Positions 24,257-33,070 of a stretch of 64,000 bases of DNA are shown one piece after another. This DNA is from Clostridiales bacterium (GTDB lineage Bacteria > Bacillota > Clostridia > Christensenellales > CAG-138). The notes beneath the pieces were generated by a model, which was given only the letters and a program-made list of their open reading frames with translations, had not been told where the DNA came from and searched no databases. Position numbers and translations under genes: made by a program. Numbering within the stretch: the stretch's first letter is position 1; each line of letters starts with the position of its first letter. The stretch is from the NCBI GenBank assembly GCA_019416935.1, contig DXWI01000011.1, positions 4,647 to 68,646 of the forward strand. Reading direction: 5' to 3'.

Positions 24257-25198
24257 TCAGCCCTCCGCCCCGGGGGTCAGCAGTGCCGCCTCCAGCGCTT
24301 CGTCCTCCGGCGCCTTGCCAAAGAGCAGTTGTTCCGCCATCGCCATGCACCGCTGTCCGGCCGCCGCCTCGTCCACGCCAAACGCCGCCGCGATCAGCTT
24401 TGGGTGCACCTGCATGAGCTTGAGCAGCGCGTCACTGCTGTCGGCGCAGAAGATCTCCATATCCGTGCGCCCCGCCGCCAGCATCGTTTCCGCCGCGGCC
24501 ACTGCCAGTTCGGCCGTCTCGGCATAGATGCCGTCCACCATGCCCTCATAGTATTTTTCAAGCCGGCCGGCCATCCACGCCGCCGCGTCCTTCTCGGCCT
24601 CGCCGGCATAATAAGTGCTCTTTACGAACACGCGTCCCTGCTCCACCGCCGCCTGCCACGCCATACACGCTGCGCTCTCGCGGCCGGTAAACATGCCGAA
24701 CAGGCGCACCGGCGTATCGTGCGGCGGATAGGCGATGGCTGCTTCGAGCACCCGCTCCGGCGCCTCTCCGTACACGGCGCGCACGCAAGCCGCGCCCTCC
24801 GGCACCGCCGCATCCTCCGGCGCGAACACGACCACGGGCATACCGCGCGCGAGCAGCGCCTGCACCGCTTCCGCATCCTCCGCGCCCGTCCAGTACACAA
24901 TGGCGGCAGCCTGTCCGGCAAATTGCGCCGCTGCGAGCGCGCCCGCCCCATCCGTAAACGGCTGCATTGCAAACGCGGCCGGCGCCACATGCTCCAAAAA
25001 CCGCTCCGCCGTCTCCGGAGCGGCCACGGCAATCACCGGCACGGGGGTCGGGCTCGGCGTGGGCGTAGGCACCGGTGTTGGCGTTGGCACCGGCGTCGGC
25101 ACCGGCGTCGGGAACACCGCGTTCAGCATGCCGCAGCCGGAAAGCGGGCACGCCAGACACAGCAAACACAACAGACAAACGAAAATGTGCTTCTTCAT
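24257..25198 (-). CDS. Lipoprotein with Pro-Thr linker and a periplasmic-binding-like domain
   Basis: A 313-residue secreted lipoprotein: signal peptide (MKKHIFVCLLCLLCLACPL) ending at lipobox LSGC, then about 25 residues of PTP/PTPV repeats acting as a spacer across the wall, then an alanine-rich alpha/beta domain (ERFLEHVAPAAFAMQPFTDG, AAIVYWTGAEDAEAVQALLA, MPVVVFAPEDAAV, PVRLFGMFTG, VDGIYAETAELAVAAAETML) whose pattern resembles a sugar-type periplasmic binding protein. The ligand is unknown. ATG 25198 is set by the signal peptide. Confidence 0.7.
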   Translation of the reverse strand: MKKHIFVCLLCLLCLACPLSGCGMLNAVFPTPVPTPVPTPTPVPTPTPSPTPVPVIAVAAPETAERFLEHVAPAAFAMQPFTDGAGALAAAQFAGQAAAIVYWTGAEDAEAVQALLARGMPVVVFAPEDAAVPEGAACVRAVYGEAPERVLEAAIAYPPHDTPVRLFGMFTGRESAACMAWQAAVEQGRVFVKSTYYAGEAEKDAAAWMAGRLEKYYEGMVDGIYAETAELAVAAAETMLAAGRTDMEIFCADSSDALLKLMQVHPKLIAAAFGVDEAAAGQRCMAMAEQLLFGKAPEDEALEAALLTPGAEG

Positions 25199-25383
25199 GG
25201 GTAATAGTATTCCACATAAATACGCCAAAACCCTGCATTTCGGGATACCGCCATCGTAAAACAGCACTTTCTTCGGCAGCATTGTCCGAGATCATCGTTT
25301 GTGCAACAAGCGCAGCGGAATGATTCCACATCCCGCCCATGTTGGAATTGTCCGAGACCGCCGGTTATCCGACAAGTGCAGCG
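25199..25383. repeat. Intergenic imperfect direct repeat
   Basis: Two copies of a ~43-base unit beginning TTGTCCGAGA and ending with ACAAGYGCAGCG start at 25282 and 25348, 66 bases apart. No gene. Confidence 0.45.
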
Positions 25384-26322
25384 TCACGATGCGCTGAACT
25401 GCCGCATTGGCGGTTCATGGGTGTCAGGCGCGCCATCAAGGGCTGCCCATGCGCGGCGTAACGTTCGCTTGCAGCCCGCAAGCACGAGTGCAGGATGTTC
25501 ACTACCAAATGGTTTGACCTCAAACGACAGGATGGTGCGACTTCCCTCCTTGACAAAGCCACACATCTTCAATGCTTGGAGAAACGCGGTGAGTTCCTTC
25601 TCCCCGTTCTCACTGTTTGGGAAGCCGAAGCGCGGATGTTGATCGCCATAGTTTTCACAGCCTTTTTGGGCAACCGCATTGCCAATATGGAAATGTGCGG
25701 TATATTTGGCCATGGTTGAAACGGCGTAATCGATTGATTCGTGGGTCAATGGAATGTGTGACAAATCCACAATCAAGCCAAAGTTATCGACCTGATCACA
25801 CACCCTCGCGGCAAACGCAGCCACTAATGAAGCCGGCCCAATAAGCGTGGACTTATCCACATCATAGTCAAACACCTCTAGTTCCAAGAACAACCCTTTT
25901 AACGCTGCATATCGGCAAACATGCAACGTGGTCGTGACAAGCTGGTTCACTGCCGCATCACGATCCTCTGGCTCCCATCGTCCAGCCAGAAATGCGATGC
26001 CTTCGGCTCCTAATGTTGCCGCTTCGTCCACAGCATTCAGCAAAACCCGGTCCGCGCGTTCCCGTTCTGTCTCATCGATAGAATTCGGATTCAGTCCCTT
26101 GGCGAGTATGGCTGGATGTACGCCGCAACAGGCCGCAGTTTGTGAAGATGCCAACATGTCGCGGATAACCGCACGATCGGAGACGTCTGTGGGCGCAATC
26201 TCCACCACATCAAAAAAGTCATCGGAACAAACAAGCTCAACTGCGTCACATTGCGCGAGGTTCGGAAAACTCATCCATTGTAGCGTGCCAATGCGAAAAT
26301 AGTCATGGATATCCTGCCGCAC
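25384..26322 (-). CDS. Sugar phosphate isomerase/epimerase-like TIM-barrel protein
   Basis: A 312-residue AP-endonuclease-family-2 type TIM barrel. Visible strands and metal ligands: DDFFDVVEIAPTD, LFLELEVFDYD, FGLIVDLSHIPL, AHFHIGNA and a C-terminal ILSFEVKPFG; the Glu, Asp/His, His, Glu positions match the metal centre of xylose isomerase-like enzymes. It starts at GTG 26322, six bases after the stop of the C_GCAxxG gene, with GAGGT just before. It is probably the last gene of the carboxylate cluster, catalysing an isomerisation or lyase step; the substrate is unknown. Confidence 0.75.
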   Translation of the reverse strand: MRQDIHDYFRIGTLQWMSFPNLAQCDAVELVCSDDFFDVVEIAPTDVSDRAVIRDMLASSQTAACCGVHPAILAKGLNPNSIDETERERADRVLLNAVDEAATLGAEGIAFLAGRWEPEDRDAAVNQLVTTTLHVCRYAALKGLFLELEVFDYDVDKSTLIGPASLVAAFAARVCDQVDNFGLIVDLSHIPLTHESIDYAVSTMAKYTAHFHIGNAVAQKGCENYGDQHPRFGFPNSENGEKELTAFLQALKMCGFVKEGSRTILSFEVKPFGSEHPALVLAGCKRTLRRAWAALDGAPDTHEPPMRQFSAS

Positions 26323-26328
26323 TCTACC

Positions 26329-26745
26329 TCAATCCTCCGCTTTTTTCTCGCATATGCTCGCATAATAGGCGTCAAACGTATCGCAGGCTCTCTGCACCGT
26401 TTCCAAACAGCGAACATCGTCCCGCTTGTATTTTGCCTTGAGCGCATCACACATGGTATCACCAAGGTTTTCTCTGAACGCTTCCACATAAGCCTTGCAA
26501 AGATCGCCGAATCCCGGCGTGTTGTGCGCACGCTTATCAACAAACAGCTTGCCAAGCGCCGCGATGCCGCCGCACAGCGCACCGCAGGCATGCCCGCATC
26601 CCATGCCCGCACCAAAACCACTCACAAGTTTGAATTCCTCTTCTGTCAGCCCCAGATGATATACGGCATCAATGCTTCTGAGTGTGGTTTCCGCGCAATT
26701 ATAGTCTTTTTCCAAATACAGTTCATTTACTTGATCACGAAGCAT
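26329..26745 (-). CDS. C_GCAxxG_C_C family redox protein
   Basis: A 138-residue protein with the full family pattern: YNCAETTLR, the glycine-rich GFGAGMGCGHACGALCGG, then DLCKAY and RCLETVQRAC. The family is often secreted or cytosolic in anaerobes and thought to bind a metal or act in redox; function is not established. The same domain appears as the third domain of the fusion at 7302-9404. AGAGGAGA precedes the ATG. It sits after a terminator within the carboxylate cluster and is coupled to the TIM-barrel gene. Confidence 0.85.
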   Translation of the reverse strand: MLRDQVNELYLEKDYNCAETTLRSIDAVYHLGLTEEEFKLVSGFGAGMGCGHACGALCGGIAALGKLFVDKRAHNTPGFGDLCKAYVEAFRENLGDTMCDALKAKYKRDDVRCLETVQRACDTFDAYYASICEKKAED

Positions 26746-26771
26746 ATCGAATTCTCCTCTAATTTGATTTC

Positions 26772-26819
26772 AAAATAAAAACAGGGGGGACGGCTGTCCC
26801 ATAGGTCAAACCGTCCCCC
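26772..26819 (-). terminator. Terminator inside the carboxylate cluster
   Basis: On the minus strand GGGGGACGG (26819-26811) pairs with CCGTCCCCC (26793-26785), followed by a T-rich tail (TGTTTTTATTTT). It lies between the RraA-like gene and the C_GCAxxG gene and would reduce expression of the last two genes. Confidence 0.75.
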
Positions 26820-26832
26820 GCTTGCTGGATGA

Positions 26833-27537
26833 TTAGCAGAAATAATCCTCCCAGGTACCGTCAATGCGCTGAACGCCGCTCTTTTCAATGGAATCCCAGA
26901 ACACTTTGCGATTCCACTCGCCGGTGGTACGGATCTGCTCCAGTAATTTCGTCTCCAGCTCAAACGTCTTTTGCGCCTTGGCAGCCACTTCCTCCGCATC
27001 CTGCGGACGCACGGCCAACACGCCATCATCATCGCCGATGATAATATCACCCGGATAGATGGTCACGCCGCCGATCGGAATGGGCACGAGCAGTTCGCCA
27101 AGACCATTCTTCAGCGGACCATTTGCCTGTACGCCCCGCGCATATACGGGGATCGGAACACTGCGAACGCCAGCCACATCACGGATGACGCCATCGACAA
27201 CAATGCCAACGCAGCCCTTCTTGTACGCATAGGTCGTCATGATCTCACCGCACTGCGATCGCTTCATGCAGCCGTTCCCATCGATCACCAGCACATCGCC
27301 CGGCTGGATCATATCGAGCGCCATATGGAACAGCAGGTTATCGCCAGCAGGGACCTTCACGGTAAAAGCCGTACCCAACAGGCGGTTGCTGCCGCCGTAG
27401 TTTTTGATCTGCTGATCGATGCAGGGCGTACGGCCCATATTGTCGGCTATGTTGGCAAGCGGTATGTTGCGGAAGCGCTCAATGAGCTCCTTGGCAGGAC
27501 GTTTGAAGTTGGTGAATGCACGATTACCTTGATTCAT
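26833..27537 (-). CDS. RraA-family aldolase/decarboxylase (first of two)
   Basis: A 234-residue protein of the RraA/HMG (4-hydroxy-4-methyl-2-oxoglutarate) aldolase family, metal-dependent enzymes releasing pyruvate from branched hydroxy-oxo acids. Motifs: NIADNMGR, GDNLLFHMALDMIQPGDVLVIDG, the signature GIVVDGVIRDVAGV with the catalytic Arg-Asp, and DDDGVLAV. The gene context of an HpcH aldolase and a tricarboxylate transporter favours the metabolic role over RNase E regulation. AAGGAGAG precedes the ATG. Confidence 0.85.
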   Translation of the reverse strand: MNQGNRAFTNFKRPAKELIERFRNIPLANIADNMGRTPCIDQQIKNYGGSNRLLGTAFTVKVPAGDNLLFHMALDMIQPGDVLVIDGNGCMKRSQCGEIMTTYAYKKGCVGIVVDGVIRDVAGVRSVPIPVYARGVQANGPLKNGLGELLVPIPIGGVTIYPGDIIIGDDDGVLAVRPQDAEEVAAKAQKTFELETKLLEQIRTTGEWNRKVFWDSIEKSGVQRIDGTWEDYFC

Positions 27538-27611
27538 ATTCTCTCCTTAATATGTTGCATATATTTGATTGCAACTTGTCATTGAATTGCGCAGAAGCGC
27601 GGTATCTTCGT

Positions 27612-28643
27612 TTAGCCGAGGGACGTCAGCGAATACCGACTGATCAACTCAGAAATTTCGTCGTAGACAGCGACCGCTTCGTCGGCAGGAATCCAGAGCG
27701 GTGTCTGGTAGTAGGCCTCTGCAATTTCCTTTGCATAGTCCTCGTTGGTCGTGATGATTTTTTCAAGCGCCGCAGCGAACTTGTCCACAATCGCCTGATC
27801 GGTGCCCTTCGGGAAGGCGTAGAAGAAACGAGTGGGGAAGTAAATTTCATAGCCCTGCTCGATGCAAGTCGGGATTTCCGGGAAAAGCTCTGCGCGTTCC
27901 TTAGCGGTTACACCGAGGATAGTCATATCGCCAGACTCCACATAGGGTGCGATGTTGCCGTAAGGCCCAATGATAATGTCAACCTGACCGCCTAGCAATG
28001 CGGCAACTTTGTCCGCGATACCACCGACGTCAACCTGCGTCACGTTTGCATATTCGCCCAACATAAAGGATGAGACCTGCGTCGTTGCGCCGATGTTGGT
28101 GGCAACTGTCATTTTGTTCTCATTCGATGCGACAATGAGGCTCTCCAGATCGGTAATACCGGTCTGGCTGCTGACCGCGATCACATCGCCGGGATTTGCG
28201 GCAGTGATACCGACCAGTTCAAACGCATCCAGACCGAAATCCGAGATCCCGGAAGCCTGGCTGATCATGAGCGCGTTGTGGTTCTGAAGGACGACGTAGC
28301 CATCCGGATCGGCGTCCTTGACGGAGGTAGAACCAATAGTGCCGCCAGAGCCCTTCATGTTCTCAACAACGAAGGTCGCGCCCAATTCTGCCTCAAGGTA
28401 CTTGGCGAGTATGCGGCCATTGTAGTCGGAATCACCACCACCGCCGAACGGTACAATGATGGTAACGGTTTTCTCGGGCCAGCTGGTATCGGTTTTCGCT
28501 GCCGCCGGATCAGCGGGCTGGTCTGCGGTTTTGGCCACAGGCGCAGCAGTGGCATCGGGCTGAGGTGCCTTTTCGCTGGTGCACGCGCTCATGAGCGGGA
28601 ACAGCATTGCAGCTGCAAGAACCAGAGCAAGGATCTTTTTCAT
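27612..28643 (-). CDS. tctC: Tripartite tricarboxylate transporter substrate-binding lipoprotein
   Basis: A 343-residue TctC/Bug-family receptor that captures a carboxylate outside the membrane. A lipoprotein signal (FPLMSAC) is followed by an acidic linker and the Bug domain opening WPEKTVTIIVPFGGGGDSDY, GGTIGSTSVKDADPDGYVVL, and GGQVDIIIGPYGNIAPYVES. In Bug proteins the two beta1-alpha1 type loops contact the ligand carboxylate. It is downstream of tctA by 36 bases, with AGGAGG before the ATG. Confidence 0.9.
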   Translation of the reverse strand: MKKILALVLAAAMLFPLMSACTSEKAPQPDATAAPVAKTADQPADPAAAKTDTSWPEKTVTIIVPFGGGGDSDYNGRILAKYLEAELGATFVVENMKGSGGTIGSTSVKDADPDGYVVLQNHNALMISQASGISDFGLDAFELVGITAANPGDVIAVSSQTGITDLESLIVASNENKMTVATNIGATTQVSSFMLGEYANVTQVDVGGIADKVAALLGGQVDIIIGPYGNIAPYVESGDMTILGVTAKERAELFPEIPTCIEQGYEIYFPTRFFYAFPKGTDQAIVDKFAAALEKIITTNEDYAKEIAEAYYQTPLWIPADEAVAVYDEISELISRYSLTSLG

Positions 28644-28679
28644 GTTTTTCCTCCTGATTGATTTTTGTTTTTTTATTGT

Positions 28680-30170
28680 TTACGCCTTGTCCTTTCCCCT
28701 GCTGCGGATGATCTTTACGATCTGCCAGACAACAAAGAGAATGGTGATAACGGTAAACACGCAAGCAATCGGCCGGGTAAAAAAGCCGGATAGGTCTCCC
28801 TCGGCAAGCATGGCGGCGCGACGCAGATACAGCTCGATAATCGGGCACAGGATAAATCCCATAACGATCGGCGCAAACGGTATTTCAGCTTTATTGAGCA
28901 CATAGCCGAGAATGCCGAACACAAGCACACACCACACATCGAACATGCGATTGTTAATCGCAAAAGCGCCGACAATGCACAGAACCATGACGACCGGCAG
29001 CAGGTAACGTTTAGGGAAGGAAAGCAGCTTCACAAAGCCGCGCAAGCCTCCGTACATCACGAACAGCATCGCCACGTTCGCGATCAACAGCGCCGCAAAA
29101 ACGCTGTAAACCAGCGGGCCTTCTGTCGTAAAGAGTAGCGGGCCGGCTGTAACGCCATGGATCGTCAGCGCGCCGAGCAAAATCGCTGTCGTCACATCAC
29201 CTGGGATGCCAAGCGTCAGCATCGGGATCAATGCGCCTCCCACGGTTGCGTTATTGGACGCCTCGGATGCCACAACACCATCAATGATACCAGTACCGAA
29301 AAGTTCGGAACGCTTAGACTGGTTCTTTGCAACGGAGTAGGAAATAATGTTGGCCGTCGATCCTCCGAGACCGGGTAGAATACCGATTGCGGTGCCGATA
29401 GCGGAGGAACGAAGCATGTTCCATTTCTGTCCCCACAGTTCCTTCAGGCTGACTCCCATGCCGCGGATGCGGAAAGAAACAGGAATGGGCTTGGCGGAAC
29501 GAATCACGCTGCTTTCTGCGGTTTTGATGACCTCGGCAACGGCGAACAAACCGATCATTAGCGCAATAACGTCCACACCGCCCTGCAACGAGCGAATTCC
29601 AAGAGTAAAGCGCGGCGCGCCATCGATGGGCGCGGAGCCGATCGTTGACAGCATGATGCCGATAAATGCACCCATCAGGCCCTTGATCAAATCCTTGCCG
29701 ACTAGGCCGGCTACCAGTGTCAGCGAAAAAATGCCGACCGCAGCGTATTCAAAGGGCCCGAACTTCAGGGCCACCTTTGCGAGCGACGGCGCAATAAAAA
29801 TCAGGCACAGAATGGAGATCAATCCGCCGGCAAAAGATGCGATAATGCCCGTACCGAGTGCCTTACCGGCTTTCCCCTTCTCCGCCAGAGGCCCGCCATC
29901 AAAGCAGGTGGCGATGGAGGCGGGGGTGCCGGGAATTTTGATCAGTATGGCCGAGATCAGTCCGCCGGTGATGCCGCCCAAATACAGCGCGATGAGCAGC
30001 GCAATGCCAGGAATTGGATCAAGTGCAAAGCTCAGCGGCAGGCACAGTGTAACCGCCATGTTGGCTGACAGGCCTGGAATAGAACCGAAAATGATGCCCA
30101 AAATGACTCCGGCAAAGATCAGGCCGAGACATTCCGGCGTAAAGATGTTGACAAATCCCTCCCAGATCAC
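28680..30170 (-). CDS. tctA: Tripartite tricarboxylate transporter large permease
   Basis: A 496-residue membrane protein with about 11-12 helices. The family-specific GIIFGSIPGLSANMAVTLCL and its inverted counterpart GTAIGILPGLGGSTANIISY are present. It forms the sodium- or proton-driven channel of the TTT system with TctB, fed by TctC. It starts with GTG at 30170, overlapping the TctB stop as GTGA, which indicates translational coupling. Confidence 0.93.
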   Translation of the reverse strand: MIWEGFVNIFTPECLGLIFAGVILGIIFGSIPGLSANMAVTLCLPLSFALDPIPGIALLIALYLGGITGGLISAILIKIPGTPASIATCFDGGPLAEKGKAGKALGTGIIASFAGGLISILCLIFIAPSLAKVALKFGPFEYAAVGIFSLTLVAGLVGKDLIKGLMGAFIGIMLSTIGSAPIDGAPRFTLGIRSLQGGVDVIALMIGLFAVAEVIKTAESSVIRSAKPIPVSFRIRGMGVSLKELWGQKWNMLRSSAIGTAIGILPGLGGSTANIISYSVAKNQSKRSELFGTGIIDGVVASEASNNATVGGALIPMLTLGIPGDVTTAILLGALTIHGVTAGPLLFTTEGPLVYSVFAALLIANVAMLFVMYGGLRGFVKLLSFPKRYLLPVVMVLCIVGAFAINNRMFDVWCVLVFGILGYVLNKAEIPFAPIVMGFILCPIIELYLRRAAMLAEGDLSGFFTRPIACVFTVITILFVVWQIVKIIRSRGKDKA

Positions 30171-30691
30171 AGAATGCCACCTCCAATATCAAAGATGCCG
30201 GCGGGCAGCCTCAGATTAAATGCCCGTGTAAAGGCCAGATAGATAACTACCGGTACAACGATGGCAAGGATAACGAATAACAGCCAATTCTTTTTTTCAT
30301 ATTTGGAGAAGCAGTAGAACGAAGCCGCGAGATAGAACACCATACCGTACACAAATCCTGCAAACTCCATCAGCAGGATGCTGGCGGCCAGAGTAGCGAA
30401 CGCCACAAGAGCCGCGATCAGCTTTGTACGGCTGTCGCTCCGCTGCTGCCGTTCTTCCTCGGTTTGTGTATGTGCCAAGCATTTTTCAGCGGCAATCGTG
30501 CGCATACTGCGAATGAACATGACCACGGAAAGGGCAAACAGACAAATTGCACTCAACCGCGGGATAAACGCGCTGGTCAATGAGATCAGCGCGGTCTGCC
30601 GAATCTGGTAGGAAAGGATATAGTACACCACGCAAATAACCGCAAGGACGATGCTGGTGACTTGATCCCTCTTTGCCTTTTGTAACGTAAT
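30167..30691 (-). CDS. tctB: Tripartite tricarboxylate transporter small permease, start unusual
   Basis: About 174 residues with four membrane helices (QVTSIVLAVICVVYYILSY; IPRLSAICLFALSVVMF; two near the end) match TctB. AAAGGAGG lies at 30701-30694, but no ATG, GTG or TTG follows it in frame: the nearby codons are GTT, ATT (30691), ACG (30688) and TTA. I mark ATT 30691 as the least bad choice. A longer reading with a normal start would overlap the upstream aldolase gene by 62 bases and add an unlike arginine-rich leader. Confidence 0.75.
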   Translation of the reverse strand: MTLQKAKRDQVTSIVLAVICVVYYILSYQIRQTALISLTSAFIPRLSAICLFALSVVMFIRSMRTIAAEKCLAHTQTEEERQQRSDSRTKLIAALVAFATLAASILLMEFAGFVYGMVFYLAASFYCFSKYEKKNWLLFVILAIVVPVVIYLAFTRAFNLRLPAGIFDIGGGIL

Positions 30692-30719
30692 AACCTCCTT
30701 TTCTCTTCTTGGTAATCGC

Positions 30720-31499
30720 TTATTCCGAGCAACTCCGCAGTGCACCTGCAATGGAATCAAGCGCCGATCTGCCGGCGGCACGCAGCAACATAAGATCGGA
30801 ACTGAGGTCGATCATGTTGACGCCGCGCTGGATCAGGGTCACCGCCTCCTCCGGCGTTGCCGCTGGAGCGGCTACCGGAATACCCGCCCCGGCGCACCGT
30901 TCAATAACATCATCTATCGCACGCTGTACCGTCAGACTGGAAGCAGACATGCCATAAGATTCGGACAAATCGCCCGGTCCCAGATGAATCGCATCCGGAT
31001 GCTCCGCTAGAATCTCATCAATCCGTTCAACCGCCTGTTTGCTTTCGATGAAGGGGATCATCATGGTATTCTTATTTGCGAGTACTTTGTACTCGTCCAT
31101 TGGAAACATACCATATCCAGTTGCACGCGACGTATTGGAAAAACCGCGAGCGCCGACCGGCGCGTATTTCCCCGCAGTCATGATAGCGCGCGCCTGCTCG
31201 CCCGTGTCGCAGTGCGGGAAGAACATGCCCTTGACACTCATATCGAGATATTGCAGAACCTTGCCCGGATCGTGATCCGGAATACGCAAAAACGGCTCGA
31301 TACCACCGCACTCGCACGCTCTAATCAGATGCAATACGGACTCAATGTTGTATGGGAAGTGTTCACCCTCGATGAACACATAATCGAAGCCACACGAACC
31401 ATAGACCTTAGCGATCATCGGTGCGCGACTGCGGATTTGACATCCAATCACGGGTTCCCCACGGTTGAGTTTTTCCAGCACCCTGTTGCTTTGAATCAC
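30720..31499 (-). CDS. HpcH/HpaI-type aldolase
   Basis: A 259-residue class II, metal-dependent pyruvate aldolase related to 4-hydroxy-2-oxoheptanedioate aldolase. Motifs: YVFIEGEHFPYN, the metal site region MMIPFIESKQAVE, HLGPGDLSESYGM with the Asp ligand, and AAPAATPEEA. It likely cleaves a hydroxy-oxo acid derived from the imported carboxylate to pyruvate and an aldehyde or oxo acid. GTG 31499 follows GGAGGT at eight bases. Confidence 0.88.
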   Translation of the reverse strand: MIQSNRVLEKLNRGEPVIGCQIRSRAPMIAKVYGSCGFDYVFIEGEHFPYNIESVLHLIRACECGGIEPFLRIPDHDPGKVLQYLDMSVKGMFFPHCDTGEQARAIMTAGKYAPVGARGFSNTSRATGYGMFPMDEYKVLANKNTMMIPFIESKQAVERIDEILAEHPDAIHLGPGDLSESYGMSASSLTVQRAIDDVIERCAGAGIPVAAPAATPEEAVTLIQRGVNMIDLSSDLMLLRAAGRSALDSIAGALRSCSE

Positions 31500-31617
31500 A
31501 ATGCTTTACCTCCCTGTGCAATGCTCTCCGGCAATCGCCGGTTCGTTGTGGCGGGGTAGTAGTCCTAAACTTGTCAAAACCTTGCGCTTACGCACCGCCC
31601 GGCTAGTCAATCCTCGC

Positions 31618-32253
31618 TTATAACCCCAGAAGGTCGAACAACCGTTCACCGCTTCGGATGCGGCGGATCATTTCCCGTTCTCTCTCATCCCGCTGTCTAG
31701 CCCGTTCGGCCGTCTCCTCTGCGCGTTCAGGCGGAATGACGACCACACCGTCGTCATCCACAACAATGATATCGCCTGGCCGAACCGTTGCGCCGCCGCA
31801 GCAAACCGGCTGGTTGAGCGATCCGATCGCACCTTTTGTCAGGCCCTTCATGGACACACCCGCAGCAAAAACCGGAAAACCGATCCGACGGAACTCAGCA
31901 ACATCCCGCACGCTACCATTGAGAACAAGGCCCGCTAGCCCATTCACAACTGCCTGTACGCTCATCATATCACCCCAGCTGGCCGCCTCCGTACACATTC
32001 CGGTATCCGCTACGAGCACCTGTCCGCGCTCTGCCAACGCCAATGCACGATGTAGCATCAGATTATCTCCAAGATGTGTTTTTACAGTGACCGCCTGTCC
32101 GCAGGTTCTCAGCCCCGGTCGAATGGGCTTGATGGAGCAATCCATCGCTCCCTCCCTGTCCATTGCTTCATGTAACGTTGCAGTACTGAACGCGCTGATA
32201 TGCTGTATGAGCGCTGCGGGAACGACCGGTATGTTCCGATTATCTTTCGCCAT
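31618..32253 (-). CDS. RraA-family aldolase/decarboxylase (second of two)
   Basis: A 211-residue paralogue of the protein at 26833-27537, sharing GDNLMLHRALALAERGQVLV, GLVLNGSVRDVAEF and GDIIVVDDDGVVVIPPE. Similarity by eye is moderate, so the two probably act on different steps or substrates. ATG 32253 is favoured over an upstream in-frame start because it follows GGGAG and the upstream part covers the promoter. It is the first gene behind the operator-bearing promoter at 32306-32334. Confidence 0.85.
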   Translation of the reverse strand: MAKDNRNIPVVPAALIQHISAFSTATLHEAMDREGAMDCSIKPIRPGLRTCGQAVTVKTHLGDNLMLHRALALAERGQVLVADTGMCTEAASWGDMMSVQAVVNGLAGLVLNGSVRDVAEFRRIGFPVFAAGVSMKGLTKGAIGSLNQPVCCGGATVRPGDIIVVDDDGVVVIPPERAEETAERARQRDEREREMIRRIRSGERLFDLLGL

Positions 32254-32305
32254 AATGCCAGCTCCCGTTCGGAGCAATACGGCTCCAAAGGCTGTATTCT
32301 TTAAT

Positions 32306-32334
32306 ATATTAACTTGTATACAAGATGCTGTAAA
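32306..32334 (-). promoter_or_regulatory. Promoter with GntR operator in the spacer (carboxylate operon)
   Basis: Minus strand TTTACA (32334-32329) and TAATAT (32311-32306) are 17 bases apart; the perfect 12-bp palindrome CTTGTATACAAG (32313-32324) occupies the spacer, where a bound repressor blocks RNA polymerase. Confidence 0.85.
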
Positions 32335-32373
32335 ACACAACACTTATTTGATCGTAATCGTTTTTTACACGTC

Positions 32374-33039
32374 TTAGATGTTATCAGCCGAAATCTTGTT
32401 CTCCATCAACCGCCGCATTTGCAGCGTATGCGTCTCGAGGAGACGGGAAGCGGTGTCGAAATCATTTCTCCGCGCCGTCTCGATGAATTGCTCGTGCTCT
32501 CGAATGGATTGTTCCAGCCGTCCCGGCGCCATCAGCGCGCGGAAACGGTTGGAATAAAAGCGCTCACGAAAGTTCTGAAGAAAATCCGTCATAAACTTAT
32601 TTTTGTAGTGATGATAGCAGTAATCGTGAAACCGCTCGTCCAACTCCAGATATTGTTCATAATCCTGTGCGACCGCAACCTGTTTTTGCTGTTCAATCAA
32701 CTCGTACAGGTGGTCAAAATCCTTTCGATCCAACGTTCCGACCGAACGGCTGATCAGGTAGCGTTCAACCACATAACGCATTTCCAGCAGTTGAAATGCC
32801 TCGTCAAACCCCAGTTCCCGAATCATGATGCCCTGTTTGGGAACAATTCGTAAAAATCCCTCGTGCTGTAGCCGTTGGAGCGCAGCGCGGATCGGCGTAC
32901 GACTGATGTTGAGCCGACTCACAAAGTAAGCCTCCGACAATGGAATACTTGCGCTTAATTGGCTGCGCACAATGATTTTTTTGATCTCCTCGTATGCAAA
33001 CGTGGATTTGTCCTCATTGTGGATCAGATTTGGTTCCAT
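32374..33039 (-). CDS. GntR/FadR-subfamily (FCD) transcriptional regulator
   Basis: A 221-residue regulator. Residues ~10-75 form the GntR winged HTH (SEAYFVSRLNISRTPIRAAL, then QHEGFLRIVPKQG). Residues ~85-215 form the all-helical FCD ligand domain, with the usual metal/carboxylate-binding residues around LDERFHDYCYHHY, the second helix REHEQF and the C-terminal LLETHTLQMRR. Ligands of such FCD proteins are often carboxylates, fitting the neighbouring transporter. ATG 33039 follows AAGGAAGCGGG. Its own promoter carries the same operator core as the operon promoter. Confidence 0.92.
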   Translation of the reverse strand: MEPNLIHNEDKSTFAYEEIKKIIVRSQLSASIPLSEAYFVSRLNISRTPIRAALQRLQHEGFLRIVPKQGIMIRELGFDEAFQLLEMRYVVERYLISRSVGTLDRKDFDHLYELIEQQKQVAVAQDYEQYLELDERFHDYCYHHYKNKFMTDFLQNFRERFYSNRFRALMAPGRLEQSIREHEQFIETARRNDFDTASRLLETHTLQMRRLMENKISADNI

Positions 33040-33070
33040 GTCCCGCTTCCTTGTCCTGTGATTTACGATT

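Noticed and set aside
25025..25115. Tandem GGCGT/GGCAC-rich DNA repeat, considered as a CRISPR-like or microsatellite array
   Set aside because: It encodes the Pro-Thr linker of the lipoprotein; units are codon-based with no spacers.
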